NCBI GenBank assembly: GCA_036365515.1
Contig: CM070873.1
Location: 82,905,948 to 82,969,947 of the forward strand
Direction: 5' to 3'
DNA length: 64,000 nt
Origin: Torymus aiolomorphi
Taxonomy: Eukaryota; Arthropoda; Insecta; Hymenoptera; Torymidae
The notes beneath the pieces are model-generated. The model was not told the origin of the DNA, did no database searches, and worked only from the letters and a program-made list of their open reading frames with translations. A program made the translations under genes and the position numbers. Shown in pieces: positions 13,250 to 29,267 of the stretch (its first letter is position 1; each line of letters opens with the position of its first letter).

Positions 13250-16200
13250 TTGTTAAAAGGACTAATTACGTGCTTCTATCTACAAAACTATTTCCTCACC
13301 CCAACAAAATATTGGTTAAAAAATTGGCTCGCGATTACTAAGTTACAATTAGTCAACTTAAATAAATGTTTGTTAGGTCTGACTAAAAAATTAGTTGAAA
13401 TGCCAATGTCTTTGTGTCCAAATATGTTGTCATTACTACTAAATACTTAGTTGTTTTAAACAACCATTTTATTAAGCCGACAGGATATTTAGTAACTGCA
13501 TCTAACAGGTTTTGCAATCTGAACAAAAATGATTCGATAATTTTCTTCTCTCGTCAATCAAACGTTTCCTTGATTTGACTAAATATTTCGTAGATTACAA
13601 TAAATAACTATTAAATTTAACTAAATGTTTAGTTAAAACCTCACTATGATAACAAAAAAGTATGTAGTTAATTTGGCTATATATTTCTTTGTTTAAAATA
13701 AATCTTTGTTAAAAGGAGTAACTGCGTACTTCTATCTACAAAACTATTCCTCACACCAACTAAATATTGGTTAAAAAATTTCTCTCCCGATTTCTAAGTT
13801 ACAATTAGTCAACTTAAATAAATGTTTGTTAGGTCTAACTAATAAATTAGTTGAAATGCCAATGTCTTTGTATCCAAATATGTTGTCATTCTTACTAAAT
13901 GTTTACTTGTTTTAAACAAATATTTTATTAAGCCGACAGGATATTTAGTAACTGCAACTAACCGGTTTTGCAATCTGGACGAAAGTGATTCGATAATTTT
14001 CTTCTCTCGTCAATCAAACGTTTCCTTGATTTGACTAAATATTTCTTAGATGACAATAAATATTAATTAGATTTAACTAAATGTTTAGTTAAACAAGCAC
14101 TATGACAATATAAAAGAATGTAGTTAATTTGACTACATATTTCTTGGTTTCAAATAAATCTTTTGTTAAAAAGGAGTAATTGCGTGCTTCTATCTAAAAA
14201 ACTATTTCCTTACCCTAAGAAAATATTGGTTAAAAAATTTCTCTCCCGATTTCTAAGTTACAATTAGTCAACTTAAATAAATGTTTGTTAGGTCTAACTA
14301 ATAAATTAGTTGAAATGCCAATGTCTTTGTATCCAAATATGTTGTCATTCTTACTAAATGTTTACTTGTTTTAAACAAATATTTTATTAAGCCGACAGGA
14401 TATTTAGTAACTGCAACTAACAGGTTTTTCAATCTGGACGAAAGTGATTCGTCAATTTTCTTCCCTCGTTAATCAAACGTTTCCTTGATTTGACTAAATA
14501 TTTCTTAGAAGATACTAAATATTAATTAGATTTAACTAAATGTTTAGTTCAATAAGCACTATGACAATATAAAAGAATGTAGTTAATTTGACTACATATT
14601 TCTTGGTTTCAAATAAATCTTTTGTTAAAAAGGAGTAATTGCGTGCTTCTATCTAAAAACTATTTCCTTACCACAACAAAATATTGGTTAAAAAATTTCT
14701 CTCCCGATTTCTAAGTTACAATTAGTCAACGTAAATAAATGTTTGTTAGGTCTAACTAATAAATTAGTTGAAATGCCAATGTCTTTGTATCCAAATATGT
14801 TGTAATTCTTACTAAATGTTTACTTGTTTTAAACAAATATTTTATTAAGCTGACAGGATATTTAGTACCTGCAACTAACAGGTTTTGCAATCTGAACAAA
14901 AATGATTCGTCAATTTTCTTCCCTCGTTAATCAAACGTTTCCTTGATTTGTCTAAATATTTCTTAGACGACAATAAATATTAATTAGATTTAACTAAATG
15001 TTTAGTTAAACAAGCACTATGACAATATAAAAGAATGTAGTTAATTTGACTACATATTTCTTGGTTTCAAATAAATCTTTTGTTAAAAGGAGTAATTGCG
15101 TGCTTCTATCTACAAAACTATTTCCATACCCCAACAAAATATTGGTTAAAAAATTTCTCTCCCGATTTCTAAGTTACAATTAGTCAACGTAAATAAATGT
15201 TTGTTAGGTCTAACTAATAAATTAGTTGAAAAGCCAATGTCTTTGTATCCAAATATGTTGTCATTCTTACTAAATGTTTACTTGTTTTAAACAAATATTT
15301 TATTAAGCTGACAGGATATTTAGTAACTGCAACTATCAGGTTTTGTAATCTGAACAAAAATGATTCGTCAATTTTCTTCCCTCGTTAATCAAACGTTTCC
15401 TTGATTTGACTAAATATTTCTTAGACGACAATAAATATTAATTAGATTTAACTAAATGTTTAGTTAAACAAGCACTATGAAAATATAAAAGTATGTAGTT
15501 AATTTGACGACATATTTCTTGGTTTCAAATAAATCTTTTGTTAAAAGGACTAATTACGTGCTTCTATCTACAAAACTATTTCCTCACCCCAACAAAATAT
15601 TGGTTAAAAAATTGGCTCGCGATTACTAAGTTACAATTAGTCAACTTAAATAAATGTTTGTTAGGTCTGACTAAAAAATTAGTTGAAATGCCAATGTCTT
15701 TGTGTCCAAATATGTTGTCATTACTACTAAATACTTAGTTGTTTTAAACAACCATTTTATTAAGCCGACAGGATATTTAGTAACTGCATCTAACAGGTTT
15801 TGCAATCTGAACAAAAATGATTCGATAATTTTCTTCTCTCGTCAATCAAACGTTTCCTTGATTTGACTAAATATTTCGTAGATTACAATAAATAACTATT
15901 AAATTTAACTAAATGTTTAGTTAAAACCTCACTATGATAACAAAAAAGTATGTAGTTAATTTGGCTATATATTTCTTTGTTTAAAATAAATCTTTGTTAA
16001 AAGGAGTAACTGCGTACTTCTATCTACAAAACTATTCCTCACACCAACTAAATATTGGTTAAAAAATTTCTCTCCCGATTTCTAAGTTACAATTAGTCAA
16101 CTTAAATAAATGTTTGTTAGGTCTAACTAATAAATTAGTTGAAATGCCAATGTCTTTGTATCCAAATATGTTGTCATTCTTACTAAATGTTTACTTGTTT

Positions 16201-19200
16201 TAAACAAATATTTTATTAAGCCGACAGGATATTTAGTAACTGCAACTAACCGGTTTTGCAATCTGGACGAAAGTGATTCGATAATTTTCTTCTCTCGTCA
16301 ATCAAACGTTTCCTTGATTTGACTAAATATTTCTTAGATGACAATAAATATTAATTAGATTTAACTAAATGTTTAGTTAAACAAGCACTATGACAATATA
16401 AAAGAATGTAGTTAATTTGACTACATATTTCTTGGTTTCAAATAAATCTTTTGTTAAAAAGGAGTAATTGCGTGCTTCTATCTAAAAACTATTTCCTTAC
16501 CCTAAGAAAATATTGGTTAAAAAATTTCTCTCCCGATTTCTAAGTTACAATTAGTCAACTTAAATAAATGTTTGTTAGGTCTAACTAATAAATTAGTTGA
16601 AATGCCAATGTCTTTGTATCCAAATATGTTGTCATTCTTACTAAATGTTTACTTGTTTTAAACAAATATTTTATTAAGCCGACAGGATATTTAGTAACTG
16701 CAACTAACAGGTTTTTCAATCTGGACGAAAGTGATTCGTCAATTTTCTTCCCTCGTTAATCAAACGTTTCCTTGATTTGACTAAATATTTCTTAGAAGAT
16801 ACTAAATATTAATTAGATTTAACTAAATGTTTAGTTCAATAAGCACTATGACAATATAAAAGAATGTAGTTAATTTGACTACATATTTCTTGGTTTCAAA
16901 TAAATCTTTTGTTAAAAAGGAGTAATTGCGTGCTTCTATCTAAAAACTATTTCCTTACCCCAACAAAATATTGGTTAAAAAATTTCTCTCCCGATTTCTA
17001 AGTTACAATTAGTCAACGTAAATAAATGTTTGTTAGGTCTAACTAATAAATTAGTTGAAATGCCAATGTCTTTGTATCCAAATATGTTGTAATTCTTACT
17101 AAATGTTTACTTGTTTTAAACAAATATTTTATTAAGCTGACAGGATATTTAGTACCTGCAACTAACAGGTTTTGCAATCTGAACAAAAATGATTCGTCAA
17201 TTTTCTTCCCTCGTTAATCAAACGTTTCCTTGATTTGTCTAAATATTTCTTAGACGACAATAAATATTAATTAGATTTAACTAAATGTTTAGTTAAACAA
17301 GCACTATGACAATATAAAAGAATGTAGTTAATTTGACTACATATTTCTTGGTTTCAAATAAATCTTTTGTTAAAAGGAGTAATTGCGTGCTTCTATCTAC
17401 AAAACTATTTCCATACCCCAACAAAATATTGGTTAAAAAATTTCTCTCCCGATTTCTAAGTTACAATTAGTCAACGTAAATAAATGTTTGTTAGGTCTAA
17501 CTAATAAATTAGTTGAAAAGCCAATGTCTTTGTATCCAAATATGTTGTCATTCTTACTAAATGTTTACTTGTTTTAAACAAATATTTTATTAAGCTGACA
17601 GGATATTTAGTAACTGCAACTATCAGGTTTTGTAATCTGAACAAAAATGATTCGTCAATTTTCTTCCCTCGTTAATCAAACGTTTCCTTGATTTGACTAA
17701 ATATTTCTTAGACGACAATAAATATTAATTAGATTTAACTAAATGTTTAGTTAAACAAGCACTATGAAAATATAAAAGTATGTAGTTAATTTGACGACAT
17801 ATTTCTTGGTTTCAAATAAATCTTTTGTTAAAAGGACTAATTACGTGCTTCTATCTACAAAACTATTTCCTCACCCCAACAAAATATTGGTTAAAAAATT
17901 GGCTCGCGATTACTAAGTTACAATTAGTCAACTTAAATAAATGTTTGTTAGGTCTGACTAAAAAATTAGTTGAAATGCCAATGTCTTTGTGTCCAAATAT
18001 GTTGTCATTACTACTAAATACTTAGTTGTTTTAAACAACCATTTTATTAAGCCGACAGGATATTTAGTAACTGCATCTAACAGGTTTTGCAATCTGAACA
18101 AAAATGATTCGATAATTTTCTTCTCTCGTCAATCAAACGTTTCCTTGATTTGACTAAATATTTCGTAGATTACAATAAATAACTATTAAATTTAACTAAA
18201 TGTTTAGTTAAAACCTCACTATGATAACAAAAAAGTATGTAGTTAATTTGGCTATATATTTCTTTGTTTAAAATAAATCTTTGTTAAAAGGAGTAACTGC
18301 GTACTTCTATCTACAAAACTATTCCTCACACCAACTAAATATTGGTTAAAAAATTTCTCTCCCGATTTCTAAGTTACAATTAGTCAACTTAAATAAATGT
18401 TTGTTAGGTCTAACTAATAAATTAGTTGAAATGCCAATGTCTTTGTATCCAAATATGTTGTCATTCTTACTAAATGTTTACTTGTTTTAAACAAATATTT
18501 TATTAAGCCGACAGGATATTTAGTAACTGCAACTAACCGGTTTTGCAATCTGGACGAAAGTGATTCGATAATTTTCTTCTCTCGTCAATCAAACGTTTCC
18601 TTGATTTGACTAAATATTTCTTAGATGACAATAAATATTAATTAGATTTAACTAAATGTTTAGTTAAACAAGCACTATGACAATATAAAAGAATGTAGTT
18701 AATTTGACTACATATTTCTTGGTTTCAAATAAATCTTTTGTTAAAAAGGAGTAATTGCGTGCTTCTATCTAAAAAACTATTTCCTTACCCTAAGAAAATA
18801 TTGGTTAAAAAATTTCTCTCCCGATTTCTAAGTTACAATTAGTCAACTTAAATAAATGTTTGTTAGGTCTAACTAATAAATTAGTTGAAATGCCAATGTC
18901 TTTGTATCCAAATATGTTGTCATTCTTACTAAATGTTTACTTGTTTTAAACAAATATTTTATTAAGCCGACAGGATATTTAGTAACTGCAACTAACAGGT
19001 TTTTCAATCTGGACGAAAGTGATTCGTCAATTTTCTTCCCTCGTTAATCAAACGTTTCCTTGATTTGACTAAATATTTCTTAGAAGATACTAAATATTAA
19101 TTAGATTTAACTAAATGTTTAGTTAAATAAGCACTATGACAATATAAAAGAATGTAGTTAATTTGACTACATATTTCTTGGTTTCAAATAAATCTTTTGT

Positions 19201-22200
19201 TAAAAAGGAGTAATTGCGTGCTTCTATCTAAAAAACTATTTCCTTACCCCAACAAAATATTGGTTAAAAAATTTCTCTCCCGATTTCTAAGTTACAATTA
19301 GTCAACGTAAATAAATGTTTGTTAGGTCTAACTAATAAATTAGTTGAAATGCCAATGTCTTTGTATCCAAATATGTTGTAATTCTTACTAAATGTTTACT
19401 TGTTTTAAACAAATATTTTATTAAGCTGACAGGATATTTAGTACCTGCAACTAACAGGTTTTGCAATCTGAACAAAAATGATTCGTCAATTTTCTTCCCT
19501 CGTTAATCAAACGTTTCCTTGATTTGTCTAAATATTTCTTAGACGACAATAAATATTAATTAGATTTAACTAAATGTTTAGTTAAACAAGCACTATGACA
19601 ATATAAAAGAATGTAGTTAATTTGACTACATATTTCTTGGTTTCAAATAAATCTTTTGTTAAAAGGAGTAATTGCGTGCTTCTATCTACAAAACTATTTC
19701 CATACCCCAACAAAATATTGGTTAAAAAATTTCTCTCCCGATTTCTAAGTTACAATTAGTCAACGTAAATAAATGTTTGTTAGGTCTAACTAATAAATTA
19801 GTTGAAAAGCCAATGTCTTTGTATCCAAATATGTTGTCATTCTTACTAAATGTTTACTTGTTTTAAACAAATATTTTATTAAGCTGACAGGATATTTAGT
19901 AACTGCAACTATCAGGTTTTGTAATCTGAACAAAAATGATTCGTCAATTTTCTTCCCTCGTTAATCAAACGTTTCCTTGATTTGACTAAATATTTCTTAG
20001 ACGACAATAAATATTAATTAGATTTAACTAAATGTTTAGTTAAACAAGCACTATGAAAATATAAAAGTATGTAGTTAATTTGACGACATATTTCTTGGTT
20101 TCAAATAAATCTTTTGTTAAAAGGACTAATTACGTGCTTCTATCTACAAAACTATTTCCTCACCCCAACAAAATATTGGTTAAAAAATTGGCTCGCGATT
20201 ACTAAGTTACAATTAGTCAACTTAAATAAATGTTTGTTAGGTCTGACTAAAAAATTAGTTGAAATGCCAATGTCTTTGTGTCCAAATATGTTGTCATTAC
20301 TACTAAATACTTAGTTGTTTTAAACAACCATTTTATTAAGCCGACAGGATATTTAGTAACTGCATCTAACAGGTTTTGCAATCTGAACAAAAATGATTCG
20401 ATAATTTTCTTCTCTCGTCAATCAAACGTTTCCTTGATTTGACTAAATATTTCGTAGATTACAATAAATAACTATTAAATTTAACTAAATGTTTAGTTAA
20501 AACCTCACTATGATAACAAAAAAGTATGTAGTTAATTTGGCTATATATTTCTTTGTTTAAAATAAATCTTTGTTAAAAGGAGTAACTGCGTACTTCTATC
20601 TACAAAACTATTCCTCACACCAACTAAATATTGGTTAAAAAATTTCTCTCCCGATTTCTAAGTTACAATTAGTCAACTTAAATAAATGTTTGTTAGGTCT
20701 AACTAATAAATTAGTTGAAATGCCAATGTCTTTGTATCCAAATATGTTGTCATTCTTACTAAATGTTTACTTGTTTTAAACAAATATTTTATTAAGCCGA
20801 CAGGATATTTAGTAACTGCAACTAACCGGTTTTGCAATCTGGACGAAAGTGATTCGATAATTTTCTTCTCTCGTCAATCAAACGTTTCCTTGATTTGACT
20901 AAATATTTCTTAGATGACAATAAATATTAATTAGATTTAACTAAATGTTTAGTTAAACAAGCACTATGACAATATAAAAGAATGTAGTTAATTTGACTAC
21001 ATATTTCTTGGTTTCAAATAAATCTTTTGTTAAAAAGGAGTAATTGCGTGCTTCTATCTAAAAACTATTTCCTTACCCTAAGAAAATATTGGTTAAAAAA
21101 TTTCTCTCCCGATTTCTAAGTTACAATTAGTCAACTTAAATAAATGTTTGTTAGGTCTAACTAATAAATTAGTTGAAATGCCAATGTCTTTGTATCCAAA
21201 TATGTTGTCATTCTTACTAAATGTTTACTTGTTTTAAACAAATATTTTATTAAGCCGACAGGATATTTAGTAACTGCAACTAACAGGTTTTTCAATCTGG
21301 ACGAAAGTGATTCGTCAATTTTCTTCCCTCGTTAATCAAACGTTTCCTTGATTTGACTAAATATTTCTTAGAAGATACTAAATATTAATTAGATTTAACT
21401 AAATGTTTAGTTCAATAAGCACTATGACAATATAAAAGAATGTAGTTAATTTGACTACATATTTCTTGGTTTCAAATAAATCTTTTGTTAAAAAGGAGTA
21501 ATTGCGTGCTTCTATCTAAAAAACTATTTCCTTACCCCAACAAAATATTGGTTAAAAAATTTCTCTCCCGATTTCTAAGTTACAATTAGTCAACGTAAAT
21601 AAATGTTTGTTAGGTCTAACTAATAAATTAGTTGAAATGCCAATGTCTTTGTATCCAAATATGTTGTAATTCTTACTAAATGTTTACTTGTTTTAAACAA
21701 ATATTTTATTAAGCTGACAGGATATTTAGTACCTGCAACTAACAGGTTTTGCAATCTGAACAAAAATGATTCGTCAATTTTCTTCCCTCGTTAATCAAAC
21801 GTTTCCTTGATTTGTCTAAATATTTCTTAGACGACAATAAATATTAATTAGATTTAACTAAATGTTTAGTTAAACAAGCACTATGACAATATAAAAGAAT
21901 GTAGTTAATTTGACTACATATTTCTTGGTTTCAAATAAATCTTTTGTTAAAAGGAGTAATTGCGTGCTTCTATCTACAAAACTATTTCCATACCCCAACA
22001 AAATATTGGTTAAAAAATTTCTCTCCCGATTTCTAAGTTACAATTAGTCAACGTAAATAAATGTTTGTTAGGTCTAACTAATAAATTAGTTGAAAAGCCA
22101 ATGTCTTTGTATCCAAATATGTTGTCATTCTTACTAAATGTTTACTTGTTTTAAACAAATATTTTATTAAGCTGACAGGATATTTAGTAACTGCAACTAT

Positions 22201-25200
22201 CAGGTTTTGTAATCTGAACAAAAATGATTCGTCAATTTTCTTCCCTCGTTAATCAAACGTTTCCTTGATTTGACTAAATATTTCTTAGACGACAATAAAT
22301 ATTAATTAGATTTAACTAAATGTTTAGTTAAACAAGCACTATGAAAATATAAAAGTATGTAGTTAATTTGACGACATATTTCTTGGTTTCAAATAAATCT
22401 TTTGTTAAAAGGACTAATTACGTGCTTCTATCTACAAAACTATTTCCTCACCCCAACAAAATATTGGTTAAAAAATTGGCTCGCGATTACTAAGTTACAA
22501 TTAGTCAACTTAAATAAATGTTTGTTAGGTCTGACTAAAAAATTAGTTGAAATGCCAATGTCTTTGTGTCCAAATATGTTGTCATTACTACTAAATACTT
22601 AGTTGTTTTAAACAACCATTTTATTAAGCCGACAGGATATTTAGTAACTGCATCTAACAGGTTTTGCAATCTGAACAAAAATGATTCGATAATTTTCTTC
22701 TCTCGTCAATCAAACGTTTCCTTGATTTGACTAAATATTTCGTAGATTACAATAAATAACTATTAAATTTAACTAAATGTTTAGTTAAAACCTCACTATG
22801 ATAACAAAAAAGTATGTAGTTAATTTGGCTATATATTTCTTTGTTTAAAATAAATCTTTGTTAAAAGGAGTAACTGCGTACTTCTATCTACAAAACTATT
22901 CCTCACACCAACTAAATATTGGTTAAAAAATTTCTCTCCCGATTTCTAAGTTACAATTAGTCAACTTAAATAAATGTTTGTTAGGTCTAACTAATAAATT
23001 AGTTGAAATGCCAATGTCTTTGTATCCAAATATGTTGTCATTCTTACTAAATGTTTACTTGTTTTAAACAAATATTTTATTAAGCCGACAGGATATTTAG
23101 TAACTGCAACTAACCGGTTTTGCAATCTGGACGAAAGTGATTCGATAATTTTCTTCTCTCGTCAATCAAACGTTTCCTTGATTTGACTAAATATTTCTTA
23201 GATGACAATAAATATTAATTAGATTTAACTAAATGTTTAGTTAAACAAGCACTATGACAATATAAAAGAATGTAGTTAATTTGACTACATATTTCTTGGT
23301 TTCAAATAAATCTTTTGTTAAAAAGGAGTAATTGCGTGCTTCTATCTAAAAAACTATTTCCTTACCCTAAGAAAATATTGGTTAAAAAATTTCTCTCCCG
23401 ATTTCTAAGTTACAATTAGTCAACTTAAATAAATGTTTGTTAGGTCTAACTAATAAATTAGTTGAAATGCCAATGTCTTTGTATCCAAATATGTTGTCAT
23501 TCTTACTAAATGTTTACTTGTTTTAAACAAATATTTTATTAAGCCGACAGGATATTTAGTAACTGCAACTAACAGGTTTTTCAATCTGGACGAAAGTGAT
23601 TCGTCAATTTTCTTCCCTCGTTAATCAAACGTTTCCTTGATTTGACTAAATATTTCTTAGAAGATACTAAATATTAATTAGATTTAACTAAATGTTTAGT
23701 TCAATAAGCACTATGACAATATAAAAGAATGTAGTTAATTTGACTACATATTTCTTGGTTTCAAATAAATCTTTTGTTAAAAAGGAGTAATTGCGTGCTT
23801 CTATCTAAAAAACTATTTCCTTACCCCAACAAAATATTGGTTAAAAAATTTCTCTCCCGATTTCTAAGTTACAATTAGTCAACGTAAATAAATGTTTGTT
23901 AGGTCTAACTAATAAATTAGTTGAAATGCCAATGTCTTTGTATCCAAATATGTTGTAATTCTTACTAAATGTTTACTTGTTTTAAACAAATATTTTATTA
24001 AGCTGACAGGATATTTAGTACCTGCAACTAACAGGTTTTGCAATCTGAACAAAAATGATTCGTCAATTTTCTTCCCTCGTTAATCAAACGTTTCCTTGAT
24101 TTGTCTAAATATTTCTTAGACGACAATAAATATTAATTAGATTTAACTAAATGTTTAGTTAAACAAGCACTATGACAATATAAAAGAATGTAGTTAATTT
24201 GACTACATATTTCTTGGTTTCAAATAAATCTTTTGTTAAAAGGAGTAATTGCGTGCTTCTATCTACAAAACTATTTCCATACCCCAACAAAATATTGGTT
24301 AAAAAATTTCTCTCCCGATTTCTAAGTTACAATTAGTCAACGTAAATAAATGTTTGTTAGGTCTAACTAATAAATTAGTTGAAAAGCCAATGTCTTTGTA
24401 TCCAAATATGTTGTCATTCTTACTAAATGTTTACTTGTTTTAAACAAATATTTTATTAAGCTGACAGGATATTTAGTAACTGCAACTATCAGGTTTTGTA
24501 ATCTGAACAAAAATGATTCGTCAATTTTCTTCCCTCGTTAATCAAACGTTTCCTTGATTTGACTAAATATTTCTTAGACGACAATAAATATTAATTAGAT
24601 TTAACTAAATGTTTAGTTAAACAAGCACTATGAAAATATAAAAGTATGTAGTTAATTTGACGACATATTTCTTGGTTTCAAATAAATCTTTTGTTAAAAG
24701 GACTAATTACGTGCTTCTATCTACAAAACTATTTCCTCACCCCAACAAAATATTGGTTAAAAAATTGGCTCGCGATTACTAAGTTACAATTAGTCAACTT
24801 AAATAAATGTTTGTTAGGTCTGACTAAAAAATTAGTTGAAATGCCAATGTCTTTGTGTCCAAATATGTTGTCATTACTACTAAATACTTAGTTGTTTTAA
24901 ACAACCATTTTATTAAGCCGACAGGATATTTAGTAACTGCATCTAACAGGTTTTGCAATCTGAACAAAAATGATTCGATAATTTTCTTCTCTCGTCAATC
25001 AAACGTTTCCTTGATTTGACTAAATATTTCGTAGATTACAATAAATAACTATTAAATTTAACTAAATGTTTAGTTAAAACCTCACTATGATAACAAAAAA
25101 CTATGTAGTTAATTTGGCTATATATTTCTTTTGTTTAAAATAAATCTTTGTTAAAAGGAGTAACTGCGTACTTCTATCTACAAAACTATTCCTCACACCA

Positions 25201-28200
25201 ACTAAATATTGGTTAAAAAATTTCTCTCCCGATTTCTAAGTTACAATTAGTCAACTTAAATAAATGTTTGTTAGGTCTAACTAATAAATTAGTTGAAATG
25301 CCAATGTCTTTGTATCCAAATATGTTGTCATTCTTACTAAATGTTTACTTGTTTTAAACAAATATTTTATTAAGCCGACAGGATATTTAGTAACTGCAAC
25401 TAACCGGTTTTGCAATCTGGACGAAAGTGATTCGATAATTTTCTTCTCTCGTCAATCAAACGTTTCCTTGATTTGACTAAATATTTCTTAGATGACAATA
25501 AATATTAATTAGATTTAACTAAATGTTTAGTTAAACAAGCACTATGACAATATAAAAGAATGTAGTTAATTTGACTACATATTTCTTGGTTTCAAATAAA
25601 TCTTTTGTTAAAAAGGAGTAATTGCGTGCTTCTATCTAAAAACTATTTCCTTACCCTAAGAAAATATTGGTTAAAAAATTTCTCTCCCGATTTCTAAGTT
25701 ACAATTAGTCAACTTAAATAAATGTTTGTTAGGTCTAACTAATAAATTAGTTGAAATGCCAATGTCTTTGTATCCAAATATGTTGTCATTCTTACTAAAT
25801 GTTTACTTGTTTTAAACAAATATTTTATTAAGCCGACAGGATATTTAGTAACTGCAACTAACAGGTTTTTCAATCTGGACGAAAGTGATTCGTCAATTTT
25901 CTTCCCTCGTTAATCAAACGTTTCCTTGATTTGACTAAATATTTCTTAGAAGATACTAAATATTAATTAGATTTAACTAAATGTTTAGTTCAATAAGCAC
26001 TATGACAATATAAAAGAATGTAGTTAATTTGACTACATATTTCTTGGTTTCAAATAAATCTTTTGTTAAAAAGGAGTAATTGCGTGCTTCTATCTAAAAA
26101 ACTATTTCCTTACCCCAACAAAATATTGGTTAAAAAATTTCTCTCCCGATTTCTAAGTTACAATTAGTCAACGTAAATAAATGTTTGTTAGGTCTAACTA
26201 ATAAATTAGTTGAAATGCCAATGTCTTTGTATCCAAATATGTTGTAATTCTTACTAAATGTTTACTTGTTTTAAACAAATATTTTATTAAGCTGACAGGA
26301 TATTTAGTACCTGCAACTAACAGGTTTTGCAATCTGAACAAAAATGATTCGTCAATTTTCTTCCCTCGTTAATCAAACGTTTCCTTGATTTGTCTAAATA
26401 TTTCTTAGACGACAATAAATATTAATTAGATTTAACTAAATGTTTAGTTAAACAAGCACTATGACAATATAAAAGAATGTAGTTAATTTGACTACATATT
26501 TCTTGGTTTCAAATAAATCTTTTGTTAAAAGGAGTAATTGCGTGCTTCTATCTACAAAACTATTTCCATACCCCAACAAAATATTGGTTAAAAAATTTCT
26601 CTCCCGATTTCTAAGTTACAATTAGTCAACGTAAATAAATGTTTGTTAGGTCTAACTAATAAATTAGTTGAAAAGCCAATGTCTTTGTATCCAAATATGT
26701 TGTCATTCTTACTAAATGTTTACTTGTTTTAAACAAATATTTTATTAAGCTGACAGGATATTTAGTAACTGCAACTATCAGGTTTTGTAATCTGAACAAA
26801 AATGATTCGTCAATTTTCTTCCCTCGTTAATCAAACGTTTCCTTGATTTGACTAAATATTTCTTAGACGACAATAAATATTAATTAGATTTAACTAAATG
26901 TTTAGTTAAACAAGCACTATGAAAATATAAAAGTATGTAGTTAATTTGACGACATATTTCTTGGTTTCAAATAAATCTTTTGTTAAAAGGACTAATTACG
27001 TGCTTCTATCTACAAAACTATTTCCTCACCCCAACAAAATATTGGTTAAAAAATTGGCTCGCGATTACTAAGTTACAATTAGTCAACTTAAATAAATGTT
27101 TGTTAGGTCTGACTAAAAAATTAGTTGAAATGCCAATGTCTTTGTGTCCAAATATGTTGTCATTACTACTAAATACTTAGTTGTTTTAAACAACCATTTT
27201 ATTAAGCCGACAGGATATTTAGTAACTGCATCTAACAGGTTTTGCAATCTGAACAAAAATGATTCGATAATTTTCTTCTCTCGTCAATCAAACGTTTCCT
27301 TGATTTGACTAAATATTTCGTAGATTACAATAAATAACTATTAAATTTAACTAAATGTTTAGTTAAAACCTCACTATGATAACAAAAAAGTATGTAGTTA
27401 ATTTGGCTATATATTTCTTTGTTTAAAATAAATCTTTGTTAAAAGGAGTAACTGCGTACTTCTATCTACAAAACTATTCCTCACACCAACTAAATATTGG
27501 TTAAAAAATTTCTCTCCCGATTTCTAAGTTACAATTAGTCAACTTAAATAAATGTTTGTTAGGTCTAACTAATAAATTAGTTGAAATGCCAATGTCTTTG
27601 TATCCAAATATGTTGTCATTCTTACTAAATGTTTACTTGTTTTAAACAAATATTTTATTAAGCCGACAGGATATTTAGTAACTGCAACTAACCGGTTTTG
27701 CAATCTGGACGAAAGTGATTCGATAATTTTCTTCTCTCGTCAATCAAACGTTTCCTTGATTTGACTAAATATTTCTTAGATGACAATAAATATTAATTAG
27801 ATTTAACTAAATGTTTAGTTAAACAAGCACTATGACAATATAAAAGAATGTAGTTAATTTGACTACATATTTCTTGGTTTCAAATAAATCTTTTGTTAAA
27901 AAGGAGTAATTGCGTGCTTCTATCTAAAAACTATTTCCTTACCCTAAGAAAATATTGGTTAAAAAATTTCTCTCCCGATTTCTAAGTTACAATTAGTCAA
28001 CTTAAATAAATGTTTGTTAGGTCTAACTAATAAATTAGTTGAAATGCCAATGTCTTTGTATCCAAATATGTTGTCATTCTTACTAAATGTTTACTTGTTT
28101 TAAACAAATATTTTATTAAGCCGACAGGATATTTAGTAACTGCAACTAACAGGTTTTTCAATCTGGACGAAAGTGATTCGTCAATTTTCTTCCCTCGTTA

Positions 28201-29267
28201 ATCAAACGTTTCCTTGATTTGACTAAATATTTCTTAGAAGATACTAAATATTAATTAGATTTAACTAAATGTTTAGTTAAATAAGCACTATGACAATATA
28301 AAAGAATGTAGTTAATTTGACTACATATTTCTTGGTTTCAAATAAATCTTTTGTTAAAAAGGAGTAATTGCGTGCTTCTATCTAAAAAACTATTTCCTTA
28401 CCCCAACAAAATATTGGTTAAAAAATTTCTCTCCCGATTTCTAAGTTACAATTAGTCAACGTAAATAAATGTTTGTTAGGTCTAACTAATAAATTAGTTG
28501 AAATGCCAATGTCTTTGTATCCAAATATGTTGTAATTCTTACTAAATGTTTACTTGTTTTAAACAAATATTTTATTAAGCTGACAGGATATTTAGTACCT
28601 GCAACTAACAGGTTTTGCAATCTGAACAAAAATGATTCGTCAATTTTCTTCCCTCGTTAATCAAACGTTTCCTTGATTTGTCTAAATATTTCTTAGACGA
28701 CAATAAATATTAATTAGATTTAACTAAATGTTTAGTTAAACAAGCACTATGACAATATAAAAGAATGTAGTTAATTTGACTACATATTTCTTGGTTTCAA
28801 ATAAATCTTTTGTTAAAAGGAGTAATTGCGTGCTTCTATCTACAAAACTATTTCCATACCCCAACAAAATATTGGTTAAAAAATTTCTCTCCCGATTTCT
28901 AAGTTACAATTAGTCAACGTAAATAAATGTTTGTTAGGTCTAACTAATAAATTAGTTGAAAAGCCAATGTCTTTGTATCCAAATATGTTGTCATTCTTAC
29001 TAAATGTTTACTTGTTTTAAACAAATATTTTATTAAGCCGACAGGATATTTAGTAACTGCAACTAACAGGTTTTTCAATCTGGACGAAAGTGATTCGTCA
29101 ATTTTCTTCCCTCGTTAATCAAACGTTTCCTTGATTTGACTAAATATTTCTTAGAAGATACTAAATATTAATTAGATTTAACTAAATGTTTAGTTAAATA
29201 AGCACTATGACAATATAAAAGAATGTAGTTAATTTGACTACATATTTCTTGGTTTCAAATAAATCTT
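13250..29267. repeat. Higher-order repeat core: seven ~2288-bp units (A-B-C-D-E)
   Basis: Five distinguishable monomers form one unit. A has ACTAATTACGTGC and TTGGCTCGCG. B has AGTAACTGCGTAC and ATTCCTCACACC. C has CCCTAAGAAAA. D has ATGTTGTAATTC. E has TTCCATACCCC and GAAAAGCCAATG. The A monomer begins at 13250, 15538, 17825, 20114, 22402, 24691 and 26980, giving steps of 2288, 2287, 2289, 2288, 2289 and 2289. Units differ by scattered single changes, for example five versus six A after TATCT in monomer C. This is much less than the differences among monomer types within a unit, which is the signature of recent unit-level amplification. D- and E-like monomers just left of 13250 continue the pattern. 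The last E (28811-29267) is a chimera. Confidence 0.92.
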
